In this document: positions 25,401 through 33,760 of the stretch, one piece after another
Layout of the letters: the number at the start of each line of letters is the position of its first letter
Numbering within the stretch: the stretch's first letter is position 1
From: Zea mays
Lineage: Eukaryota; Streptophyta; Magnoliopsida; Poales; Poaceae
Assembly (NCBI RefSeq): GCF_902167145.1
Contig: NC_050097.1
Coordinates: forward strand, 147,399,982-147,463,981
Length of the DNA stretch: 64,000 bases
Direction of reading: 5' to 3'
The notes under the pieces: model-generated
The model's database searches: none
What the model saw: the letters and a program-made list of their open reading frames with translations, nothing else
Told to the model about the DNA's origin: nothing
Translations under genes and position numbers: made by a program

Positions 25401-26422
25401 CGCTTAAGGACCGTGTCGATGTGGGCCTGCTGACCGATGACCCTTTAACTGGTCACATGCCTCATCATAGGTAAGCTTTGCCTCGGGCAGAATAATACCA
25501 GAATAGGACAACACGCAATGGGAGTGGAGAGATGGCGAGAGTAGCGTGTACCCTCCGTGGCAAGAGGCTGGACGGTGGTGTATCTGTGCTCTCGGTTGGC
25601 GTGAACCCGGTCTGGTCTTAAGAACCCCGGTGGCGAGTTGACATATGCAAGGGTTAAGTGCTACATATGTCGTGTGATTAAAGATCCTCAACTGAGTATT
25701 AATCGATTCGGATCGCCGTTACTTCTCGGACATGAAGACTTGGTCACTGACTTACACGTAGCATTCCCATGAACTTAAAGGGATGATAAAAGGATGGCTA
25801 GTATAGGCCAAGTGCTTGAATTAGGGTAGAAAGAACTCTAGATTCAGGTAATGACTTAACTTGCTAATAAAACTGGATTTTTAAGGATCCACCATTATTA
25901 AGCATTTTTGCAAACAAAGTCTTGATTCTTGATTCAGCCTTACCTTGACTCCCTCAAGCCAGCATATCCTTAAGAGTCTTTTATTTTGACGGGTAAGACT
26001 TACGAAAGTACACTTCGTATTCAGGGTTTTCAAACCCATGTTGTTGTAGGTGAGGAAGCAGCAAACTTTTGTTGCTTTTGCTCTAAGGTGGTGCCAAAGG
26101 AAGAATCTCAAGAGTGAAGCCTCGGGAGGATGTTGTCCTCCTTTTAAAAACATTATACTTTTATGCGGGAGGAGTTTTTGCCTCTCGAGTTTGTAATAAT
26201 AATACTTATGCACTCATATACCGATGGTCTGTAATAATAACACTCTTATTCGTTCCTCCGATGTGTTGTAATATCTGTGTGACGAGTGAAACGCTCTTGG
26301 GAAAGGTAAAGGATACAGATACCAAACTTGTCGAGTGATCAGGTGCATCTACAGGATTGTCCGGGGTCCGCTAGACAAGGACAACTGTAGGTGGGTCTAA
26401 TGACTTGGGAGATTCCGTCACA
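22463..26422 (+). mobile_element. Element E: solo LTR of a long-LTR chromovirus family (related to element H)
   Basis: It begins TGTAACACCC and ends CCGTCACA. Its length of 3,960 bp matches the LTR of element H (53,389-58,510) once the LINE there is removed, and both ends and many internal blocks align with the reverse complement of that LTR. Flanks share CGGGGG (22,457-22,462 and 26,423-26,428), consistent with a target duplication in the polypurine tract of element D. No internal domain remains, as expected from unequal LTR-LTR recombination. Confidence 0.88.
26001..26019 (+). repeat. Inverted repeat (putative stem-loop) in solo LTR E
   Basis: TACGAAAGT is followed by ACTTCGTA after two bases, an 8-bp stem with one bulged A. 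It occupies the same place as the TGAGTA-type inverted repeats in the LTRs of elements B, F and H. Confidence 0.6.
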
Positions 26423-26432
26423 CGGGGGCTAC

Positions 26433-27024
26433 TATTGGGACAAGGGTCGACCTAGACCTCGATCACTCTTAAACAACCAAGAAGCTACTTGATCACGTGC
26501 AGGTCTTGGAGTGGCCCCTCACCAGGAAGCTACATGATTGACAAAGGCAGTTGGGGGCTGATCAACAGCGAAGGATTATTGACCCGAGCAGGCAGCGAAC
26601 AGGGCACAAACACAATCGACACTGATCCCTCGCCATCGTAGAACTTCGTCAGGAACCCGTGCGAAGACTACAAGGGCGAAGAGGGGCGCATGACTCGACC
26701 CGTGGTGCGTCGGCCCCTGTTACAGATTGGGACGTGCTGGCCCACCTGCCAGCCTCCATCGAGGGTGTATTTATGCGGTGTAACAAGTGGAGCTAAACTG
26801 TCCTGTAATTACCCTGTTGTACAATATATTCAGGGAATGTAGTAGGTACCTAAGGGTATGAGCGTATTTTAGTTTCTAAGGCATTGGTTACTCTTTAAAT
26901 ACCCTCGCCCCGTTCACGTACGTGACACACTTGACAAGACATTTGAGCCCTGAGCCATCAGTTTTGTCGTGTTATTCGTTTCACCTACTCCCAAGTGCTG
27001 AAGCCCACGTGTCAGATCTCAACA
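26433..27024 (+). repeat. 3' LTR of element D (592 bp)
   Basis: It starts TATTGGGACA (a mutated TG start) right after the polypurine tract GGGGGCTAC and ends CTCAACA. A TTTAAATACCC promoter-like box lies near 26,895. It marks the border with the gene island. Confidence 0.75.
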
Positions 27025-28002
27025 GCTAGTCTACCTAAGCTTTTAAAATCTATCGATACAAACAATGCTTTTACTTTAGCTCCTACAATCTATAGCTTGC
27101 ACCAATTCAGCTTTTGAAACCTAGCTTTCGAAATCTACTATGTATTTGGGCAGTGTTTGTTTAGGTAGGAGTTCATATGATCGGATAAAATTGGTCTGTC
27201 GTAGATCCAAACGCTTCGCGTTTTATGTATTGGATCTTGTGCTGCTTCACAGAATCTCAATTATCAACTTTACTTTGGGTTTTTGTGCCTCATTCTCAGT
27301 ATCTCATTCTATTATCTCATTTTTATCCAAACGGGTCCTGATTTTTGTATTGGATTGTGTGCTAAAATCTTACAATCCCTTCATAAATTGTTAATGGGAT
27401 ATGTCTTGGATTTTGCGCAGTATCCAACTTCTTAAAAAAATCTATAGGTAATCAAACACCACAATAAATCAAGAGTTAGACTGTCTCTAACAGTTATCTT
27501 ATCTCATTTTATATTTCAAACTTTAATTTTATCAATATTATAATCTATAGTATAAATTCTCTATTCTACGGTAGAAAGTTTAGAATCACCGTGGCTTATC
27601 CAAAAGCTACCTAGTAAGCTTTTTTGGGGGGCGGGGAGATTCAGTGGATCCAGCGGTGAGATGTAGGGTCCTTTAGACAAGTGCGGCAAATATATGATAA
27701 TACGTGGTACCATAGGCGTCAGGCCTCCATACTTCTCGGCGGTTGGTCGAGCACCCGAGCGTCAGAGAACAAAAAGATCCAAGATTCAGCTCCTGTTCAT
27801 GTAGAGGTACGGCACGCAGTTTGGGTCGGTTGCCGTCTCGGGATTCCCGCTACTGCCGCGGCCTGAGCTACGAGAGATGGACACTGTACTGGGCTGGTTG
27901 GTCGAGCACACGGACAAGCTCAGCAATCAGTGGTCAGCGCACGCTTCTCCCTCCCCCGTCAGACCAATCAGGCACCAGGCATCAGCACCAGGTGAGGCGA
28001 GG
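27025..28002. other. Distal promoter region of the bZIP gene, no coding feature
   Basis: It is low-copy-looking sequence with no convincing ORF on either strand. It contains one MITE candidate (27,150-27,462) and a GC-richer part from 27,630 onwards. Nothing else is recognised. Confidence 0.5.
27150..27462. mobile_element. Candidate MITE (imperfect terminal inverted repeats)
   Basis: The left end GCAGTGTTTGTTTA and the right end TAATCAAACACCAC are imperfect inverted repeats of the GTGTTTG-TTA type common in grass MITEs. No convincing target duplication was found, so superfamily and exact limits are uncertain. Confidence 0.4.
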
Positions 28003-28557
28003 CCCTAATCTAGAGATGGCAATGGGGACCCGATCCCCGATTCCCCGCGGGGAATTCCTCTATTAGGGGACGGGGATGGAGAAATTTCTTCCCCCACGGG
28101 GATGTAAACGGGGAAAATTTCTCCCCCGACGGGTAAACGGGGATGGGGATGGGGAAGCATTCCCCATCCCCGTTCCCCGCGGGGACCCGTTAAACTTACA
28201 TGTGACGATGTTTTCATATAATAGTTAATGATACAAAATAAATAATTATCTTGCCAAGAGATCACTAGTTGTACAAATGCGTTCATTTTAATGTACACAT
28301 AATGATTTTTACATCTAACAATGTGTATAAGTGAAAATGTTTTACATTAATAACAAATTAAGTATGATCTAATTATAATTTAAGCGGGGACGGGGATCCC
28401 CGATGGGGATTTATCCCCGCGGGTAACGGGGATGGGGAAGAAATGTCCCCCGCAAGCGTTCGTGGGGATCCCCGCGGGGAAGTTTTTTCGTCGTGGGGAC
28501 GGGGATGGGGAGCCAAAACCCGACGGGGAATTCCCCGTTGCCATCTCTACCCTAATC
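28003..28557. mobile_element. hAT-type MITE in the bZIP promoter, with 8-bp target duplication
   Basis: The element proper is 28,011-28,549 (539 bp). CCCTAATC occurs at 28,003-28,010 and again at 28,550-28,557, an exact 8-bp duplication as made by hAT transposases. The ends are inverted repeats TAGAGATGGCAA(T/C)GGGGA. Both subterminal regions are dense in GGGGATGGGG/CCCCATCCCC motifs and the centre is AT-rich. No transposase is encoded. It ends about 660 bp before the bZIP start codon. Confidence 0.9.
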
Positions 28558-28759
28558 TGACAGAAATGCTGCCTGCCGTGCCGCAGGCCCAGCACGCAGT
28601 ATCGCCGAGCCGGATTGGGTTGCGCCTTGCGCGCGCCGAACGGCCGAAGCGAGAGCATGGTGTTCCAGACGCTTCCGGCGTGGCGGCGGCCACCCGGCCG
28701 GCGCAGGGGCGCGGCACGTCGCGACTCGCTCGAGTGGGACCGTGAACCGCGTCCAGCTC

Positions 28760-28793
28760 TGAGCCTGAGCCCTGAGCCTGAGCCTGAGCCAAG
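28760..28793. repeat. GAGCCT microsatellite
   Basis: There are about five GAGCCT or GAGCC(C)T units in tandem in the proximal promoter of the bZIP gene. Confidence 0.7.
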
Positions 28794-28975
28794 CCAACAA
28801 AGGCGCTGCGCACCGGGCTGACACGCGGGGCCCTCGTCCCGCCCGGCTCGGCCCACGAACCGCCCGCCCGCCCGCTCTCCGCAGTCTGCATGCCGGTCGC
28901 GGGGGCGCCCGGCCTCCGCGTGTCCCCCGAGCGCCTGCTGCGTGGAGGTGAGCCCGGGCGGCGCGAGCCTCTCCG

Positions 28976-28984
28976 ACACGTGGC
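28976..28984 (+). promoter_or_regulatory. G-box / ABRE-like ACGT element
   Basis: ACACGTGGC contains a perfect CACGTG core about 80 bp before the TATA-like box of the bZIP gene. Such sites are bound by bZIP and bHLH factors and often occur in abscisic-acid or light responsive promoters. Function here is inferred from position only. Confidence 0.55.
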
Positions 28985-29057
28985 GGCCGCGCACGGGCGA
29001 GGCGGGCTCCACAGGGCGCGACGGGGGTGGCCGCCTGCCCGCGAGGCGGCGCGGGAG

Positions 29058-29067
29058 ATATTTAAAT
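29058..29067 (+). promoter_or_regulatory. TATA-like box of the bZIP gene
   Basis: ATATTTAAAT is an AT island in very GC-rich sequence about 155 bp before the ATG. It would put the transcription start near 29,090-29,100 and give a roughly 120-nt 5' UTR. Confidence 0.55.
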
Positions 29068-29213
29068 TCTGGCTTTCCCTTGGGGCACTTGGCACCGCTC
29101 CTCCGCCGTTCAACCCTCTTCTCGCCTGATCGCCTCCCGCACGTACCTCTCTATATTTGTTTCTCCCATCCATGCGAAGCTCCGGCATCTAGCTAGCAGG
29201 TCGCTCGATCGCC

Positions 29214-31072
29214 ATGTCCGACGATAGCGACGGCCAGCGGCAATGCCGCCGGGGCGTCACCGTCGACGTCGAGCTCGGCGCCGCCATGGCGCTTGCCGAC
29301 ATGGCCGGGGTCGCCGGACCGGGCGGCGAACAGCCGCCGCCCGTGCGGCGCGCTACTCCCGCTCCTTCTGCTCACCAGGTGAATGATTACAACCGCCGTC
29401 GCCGTCACCGTCGCAGCGCTTTGCTTGCTCTATTAAGATTTAATCGTAACTCCTAACTAACGTACGAATAACTCTCCACGACCGGCGACCAGGAGGACGA
29501 GGCGAGCACGCGGCTGAGCCTGGAGCTAGGGGAGGTGAGCATCCAGGCCTCCCCGTGCTCCAGCAGCTCCAGCTTTGGCGGGCACCCGCCGCCGCCGCCG
29601 TCCCACCAGGCGGCGTACCAGCAGCCCGCCGTACCGGAGCCAGCGACGACTGGCTACGGACCCCGGCCCCGGCACGCGGTCACCGAGGTATGTAAGTAAG
29701 TACCTAGCTGCTCGCCCGTGCTTCGCGGCCGGCACAATCGCGCGCGACTCCGTAACCGACCGCCGTCTTCACCACCGTGCGTGACAGGCCGAGAAGGAGG
29801 CGAAGCGGCTGCGGCGCGTGCTGGCCAACCGCGAGTCCGCCCGCCAGACCATCCTCCGCCGCCAGGCCATCCGGGACGAGCTCGCCAGGAAGGTCGCCGA
29901 CCTGTCGTCGCAGAACGAGAGCATGAAGAAGGTAGGTACCACCGCACCTTGCTCGGCGGCGGCGGCATCTGGTGTAATGTCGTCTTCACGTACGCCGCTC
30001 TTTCGATCGAGTTGCACTGATGAGCCGACGGCCACGGTGCAGGAGAAGGACGTGGTCATGGAGGAGTACCTGTCGCTCAAGGAGGCGAACAAGCAGCTCA
30101 AAGAAGAGGCACATCGCTTTCCTACCTTTCATGCTCGATCTATACTTGAATAAAATCTCTGCGTAATCCTGTACTTGACTCGGCAGATGACGTAGCATCA
30201 CTCACCTGGTTTACTACGATTATAGTAACGATGTTGCCATTGTTAGGCAGACAACCTCTCTACTTGTTCCCCTCAAACGAGGACACATGTGCGCATGACT
30301 TGCACTGCACTTTTTCGCCTTTCCTGTTTCTGCCCACCACTACCAGTGCTCTACTCATGCCGTACACCTGGCTCCTGCTGCTAGTCGTGTTCGAATTGCA
30401 TGTTCTTGTGCAGAGGCGTGCGTGAGGACTGAGGACACGTCGGTGGATTTCATCGCTTTCTCCGACTGGTCTTGGCGCCGTCAACACAAGCTAATAACAC
30501 GGACGTGTGCTCATTCAATTCTCCGCGCGCAGGTGGCGAAGACGTCCAGGAAGCCGGCGATGCCAGCGCAGCAGCAGGCGGCAGAATCCTTGGTGCCGGC
30601 GCCGCCGCGGCCGGGGTTCCTGTACTCAGCGGCACCGCCGGCACCAGTGCCGGTGCCCTATGTCTGGGGCTCCTGGCCGCCCAGCGCCGCCGCCGGGAGC
30701 GAGCAGCACGGCAGCCCGCCGCCGCTCTGCCTGCAGCCCTGCGCGTGGTACTACCCGGCCGTAGCGGACCCGCGCGGGTCGCCATCGTCCGCGCACGCGC
30801 AGCAGCCGCCGGCGTTCCAGGACCCGCGCGCCGCAACGGGCGAGGAGGACACGGACGACGACCCGTGCTCGCTCACGCTCGGCCTCGAGGTCGACAAGCG
30901 GAGCGCGCCCGTCGGTATCGTCGCGGGCCCGGCCTCCGGCTCCGGCTCCGGCGGCGGGGGAGCGCAGAGCGACAGGGACAGGGCGGCGCAGGCGAGGAGG
31001 CGGAGGAGGGACCTTACCAAGCTCAAGCACACGCACGCCGCCGCCCGCCCCGGCTCCTCCGAGCAGTGGTAG
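29214..31072 (+). CDS. bZIP transcription factor, five exons, 369 aa, with Ile-substituted basic region and two EAR motifs
   Basis: Exons from splice signals and frame: 29,214-29,378, 29,493-29,687, 29,788-29,931, 30,043-30,108, 30,533-31,072; all introns are phase 0. Introns 1-3 are GT-AG, intron 4 appears GC-AG. The basic region starts near residue 126 (RLRRVLANRESARQTILRRQ). Asn134 is followed after seven residues by Ile142 instead of Arg/Lys. The zipper heptads L152, L159, M166, V173, L180, L187 have exact N-x7-x-x9-L spacing. LxLxL motifs at 63-67 (LSLEL) and 304-308 (LTLGL) are EAR-type, and a basic stretch at 344-349 may be nuclear-localising. The middle is Pro/Ala-rich. It is probably a nuclear dimeric regulator, perhaps a repressor. 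From memory the Ile form resembles Arabidopsis bZIP62-like proteins; target genes are unknown. The codon use is very GC-rich, as in many grass genes. Confidence 0.9.
30109..30532 (+). other. bZIP intron 4, apparent GC-AG intron
   Basis: Exon 4 reads through the zipper (EANKQLKEE) and the sequence after GAG is GCACAT. No GT donor occurs before the in-frame TAA at 30,151-30,153. The acceptor CGCGCGCAG precedes GTGGCGAAG, which restores the frame. Retention would end the protein after 14 extra residues, keeping the zipper but losing the C-terminal EAR motif. Confidence 0.65.
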
Positions 31073-33680
31073 GCGCGGCAAAAAGCTTGGACAGGCATTG
31101 CGGGCATGCACGGCATCGCGGTGCCGGTGGTGACTCCATTGGTTTTCTTCTCGGCGGCGAACTAAACAGCTTCGTGATCTCTTCCGTTTTCTTTTCTTAG
31201 TATATTCTTTGCTGCAATATGTAACTGAAGAAATTAAACGAGTGCTATAGCTAGCAGTATTTCTTTCTCGATGACGCAACATCCATCTACCGGAGGTCGC
31301 GTGTATAATGTAGCAGCGATTCTTTCTTTAGGATTTTCATTATATATACTATACCAGCAAGCAAGCAAGCAAGATTAAGACTGTGTTAAAATATAATGTC
31401 TCGTACAAGAGCAACACACATGAGCCCTCTCGTCATATGTTTCATTTTCTAGTGCAAGAAGAGATTCTCGGTTGAGCTATCAACTTGGCCTAGGGTGTTT
31501 ACGAAGAAACATTGCGATGATCTCCATTGTACGGATATGGATGAGCCGAACTCCGAGCAAACCTGGCACGCTGATTTTGATATCTAAGATCTGCATAGAG
31601 GATCCCTGGGAGAGAGATCTGCTATTCCACCAAACTAGCCCCAAAGCTTAGAAACTTGAGATCTAAGATCTGCAGATGGTGATGACGTCTGTTTCGAAAA
31701 AAAACAATGGAGGACCATGTTGCCAATAGAGCCCTCCATTCAGCTGTAACAGATAACCATTCAGGCCTCCTTTAGAACATAGAAAAAGTAGAAAAAGTAG
31801 GCCTCCTTTAGAACATAGAAAAATAGAAAAAGTAGAGGAATTTTAGAGGATTGAAGATATATAGAAAAATTTTCAGTGTAGCCCTTAGAATAAAGGATTG
31901 AGTTTCTATAAACCCTATAAAATTCCTATAGAATGACTCGTTCTAGTAAGATTTTTGGAGGATTTTTAACAAGAGATCCAACATCTTGAAAACTATTCTT
32001 TGCATCTCTCTCTAATTGTTGTGTGTTTTCCTGTGTTGCATCAAACACTCTATCTAGAAGATTTCTTATATTTTAAATTTCTGTAGAATTATAATTATCA
32101 TGTAACTTCATTCCTACTTTTTTTTTTCTATTCCACATTTTATCAATCCAAGGAGCCATCAGTGGATCACCTTTCGTTCCCGTGAAATAAACCGAAAAGT
32201 AAGCAAGCAACTGCCGTTGCCTACTATTCTCGGTGTTTTAAAACTTTGTCATTTTGTTCTGAACTTTGGTAATCTCCGAGTGACCAGGAAATTCCGAAAT
32301 TTTATACTACGCTAACATATATGTGTGTGCTTACTATAAATGTATAACTTTGTATTCATGTTTTCTATTGTTAATGTTGCATATTCTTTTACTCAATTGA
32401 AGTATATTCGTGCTGATGTCTTGTTTAGATCTAGACATTTTAGAGAACCATGCGTGTTTATGTCTCAAAAAAAAAAAGTTTCGGTAATCTCAGCCAAATT
32501 TCGGTAATTTTCAAAGGCGTTAAAAACATAATATTAAAATTGGAAACCCCAGTCTAAAAAAAATTATAATATTTAAACTGAAAACCCTAGTTAACTGGCA
32601 GGTGTTGTTGTTGTGTTGCTTCCACTAGCCTTTACTTGTTAGCTTTATTGTTATTTGTGAGTTTTACTGTTGTTCTGGTGGCTATGGTTGCTCAATCTTC
32701 CAAATATTACTAGTATTGAAGATGTACATTTATCCATCATAAGGTAAATAATTTAATGCATTTCAATAATAAAATTATTATAATATATAAATAGTATCAC
32801 TAATTTTTGAAACTATAAATATTGCCGGTATTTTTTTTACAAAGCTAAAGTTTAGGAAAGTTTAATCCGTATAATCTCTTCAGTAACGTTTTTTTAGACG
32901 GAGGTAATAATTCGGTGGGCGAACTTTTGAAGAGATCGGCCCCGGCGGTAAAGTAATTTGGAAGGGCTAATTGACTAAATAAGGGCATCTCTGATGAGGT
33001 GGTAGAATGCCCTCAATGCGCCTGTAAACAAGAACTGTCACAGCTTGCTCAGGCAGATCAATTGCGATGTTGAGTGGGCCTCACTACAGAATCAGAAATG
33101 ACATGCATGTGGGCTCCATTCTGTATCAGGCGTAGACGAACCACCGGCCCCGCATGGGTCGTTAGCCCATGACTCTATAAATAAGAGCCCAAAATCACGT
33201 CGTCCCCAAAGTTCGTGTACCTCAAAGGAAACATGTGTAATTTTTATTTAATTTGAGCATCCGTCATTACCAATGGAAAATCCACGTTCATTCTTACAAG
33301 TCGTGTTAGAAACAAAGTGATATCCTTGACTGGTAAATGTTAGGAAGTTCTAGCTTTCCAATGATATCCATACGAATTGAGATTTGGCTAAAGCAGTATG
33401 CATACATGTATATTGGTATAGTCACTTTTATCAAGGAAAAATACTTCTACACATACAGTTCATCTTGAGCGGCTAAGAAAGTGAATACCAAACCAGGATA
33501 TACATGCCCCTTGTTTTTTGGAAACCTCATCAGAATATAAACATGGATTACAATGCTTAAATATTAAACTTCTCTCCAGGCTACCACTGTTTGCCCCTCC
33601 TCTACCTTATGCCAAGCTCCATTTCCGATCTTGAGTGGCAGGCTTTACTACTATTTATGTTATCATAGTAATCTCTACTA
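31073..33680. other. 3' UTR and intergenic sequence downstream of the bZIP gene
   Basis: The 3' UTR probably ends within 31,200-31,380, where the sequence becomes AT-rich (AAATTAAACG near 31,234); no clear AATAAA is seen. Beyond it is AT-rich sequence with one MITE candidate (31,764-32,157) and a TATAAATA at 33,176-33,183 with no ORF after it. No other gene is recognised on either strand. Confidence 0.5.
31764..32157. mobile_element. Candidate MITE with duplicated left terminus
   Basis: The left end GGCCTCCTTTAGA and the inverted right end GGCTCCTTGGA are similar, and both are followed inward by TAGAAAAA-type tracts. The left 36 bp (from 31,763) are repeated directly at 31,799. No exact target duplication was found, so the assignment is tentative. 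Confidence 0.4.
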
Positions 33681-33760
33681 GTCCCTCCGTTTCAAAGCTC
33701 TATATTTTTATGTCTATATTTATATAGATGATAATAAATCTAGACATATATATAGAATAC
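33681..33760. mobile_element. Stowaway-like MITE fragment, interrupted by element F
   Basis: GTCCCTCCGTTTCAAA resembles the CTCCCTCCGTTTC terminus of Tc1/mariner Stowaway MITEs and is preceded by TA. The fragment is cut at 33,760 by the LTR of element F; the other half would lie past the right edge. Confidence 0.5.

Larger units (their letters stand above)
20319..27024 (+). mobile_element. Element D: gag-only Ty3/gypsy element (zeon/cinful-like), 3' part
   Basis: Plus-strand gag starts at 20,379. After gag ends near 22,380 the sequence passes within about 80 bp to a polypurine tract (CTCGGGGGCTAC, split by solo LTR E) and a 592-bp 3' LTR. No pol motif is present in that gap, so the element is either a gag-only non-autonomous type or a pol deletion. 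The 5' LTR lies off the left edge beyond Sirevirus C. Resemblance to the maize zeon/cinful or xilon groups is from memory and motif style only. Confidence 0.8.

Noticed and set aside
30422..31072. 216-codon ORF starting MRTEDTSVDF as an independent gene
   Set aside because: Its first 37 codons are intron 4 sequence; from 30,533 it is exon 5 of the bZIP gene, in frame.
33176..33183. TATAAATA as promoter of a gene near 33,200
   Set aside because: No ORF or splice-consistent exon follows before element F at 33,761.
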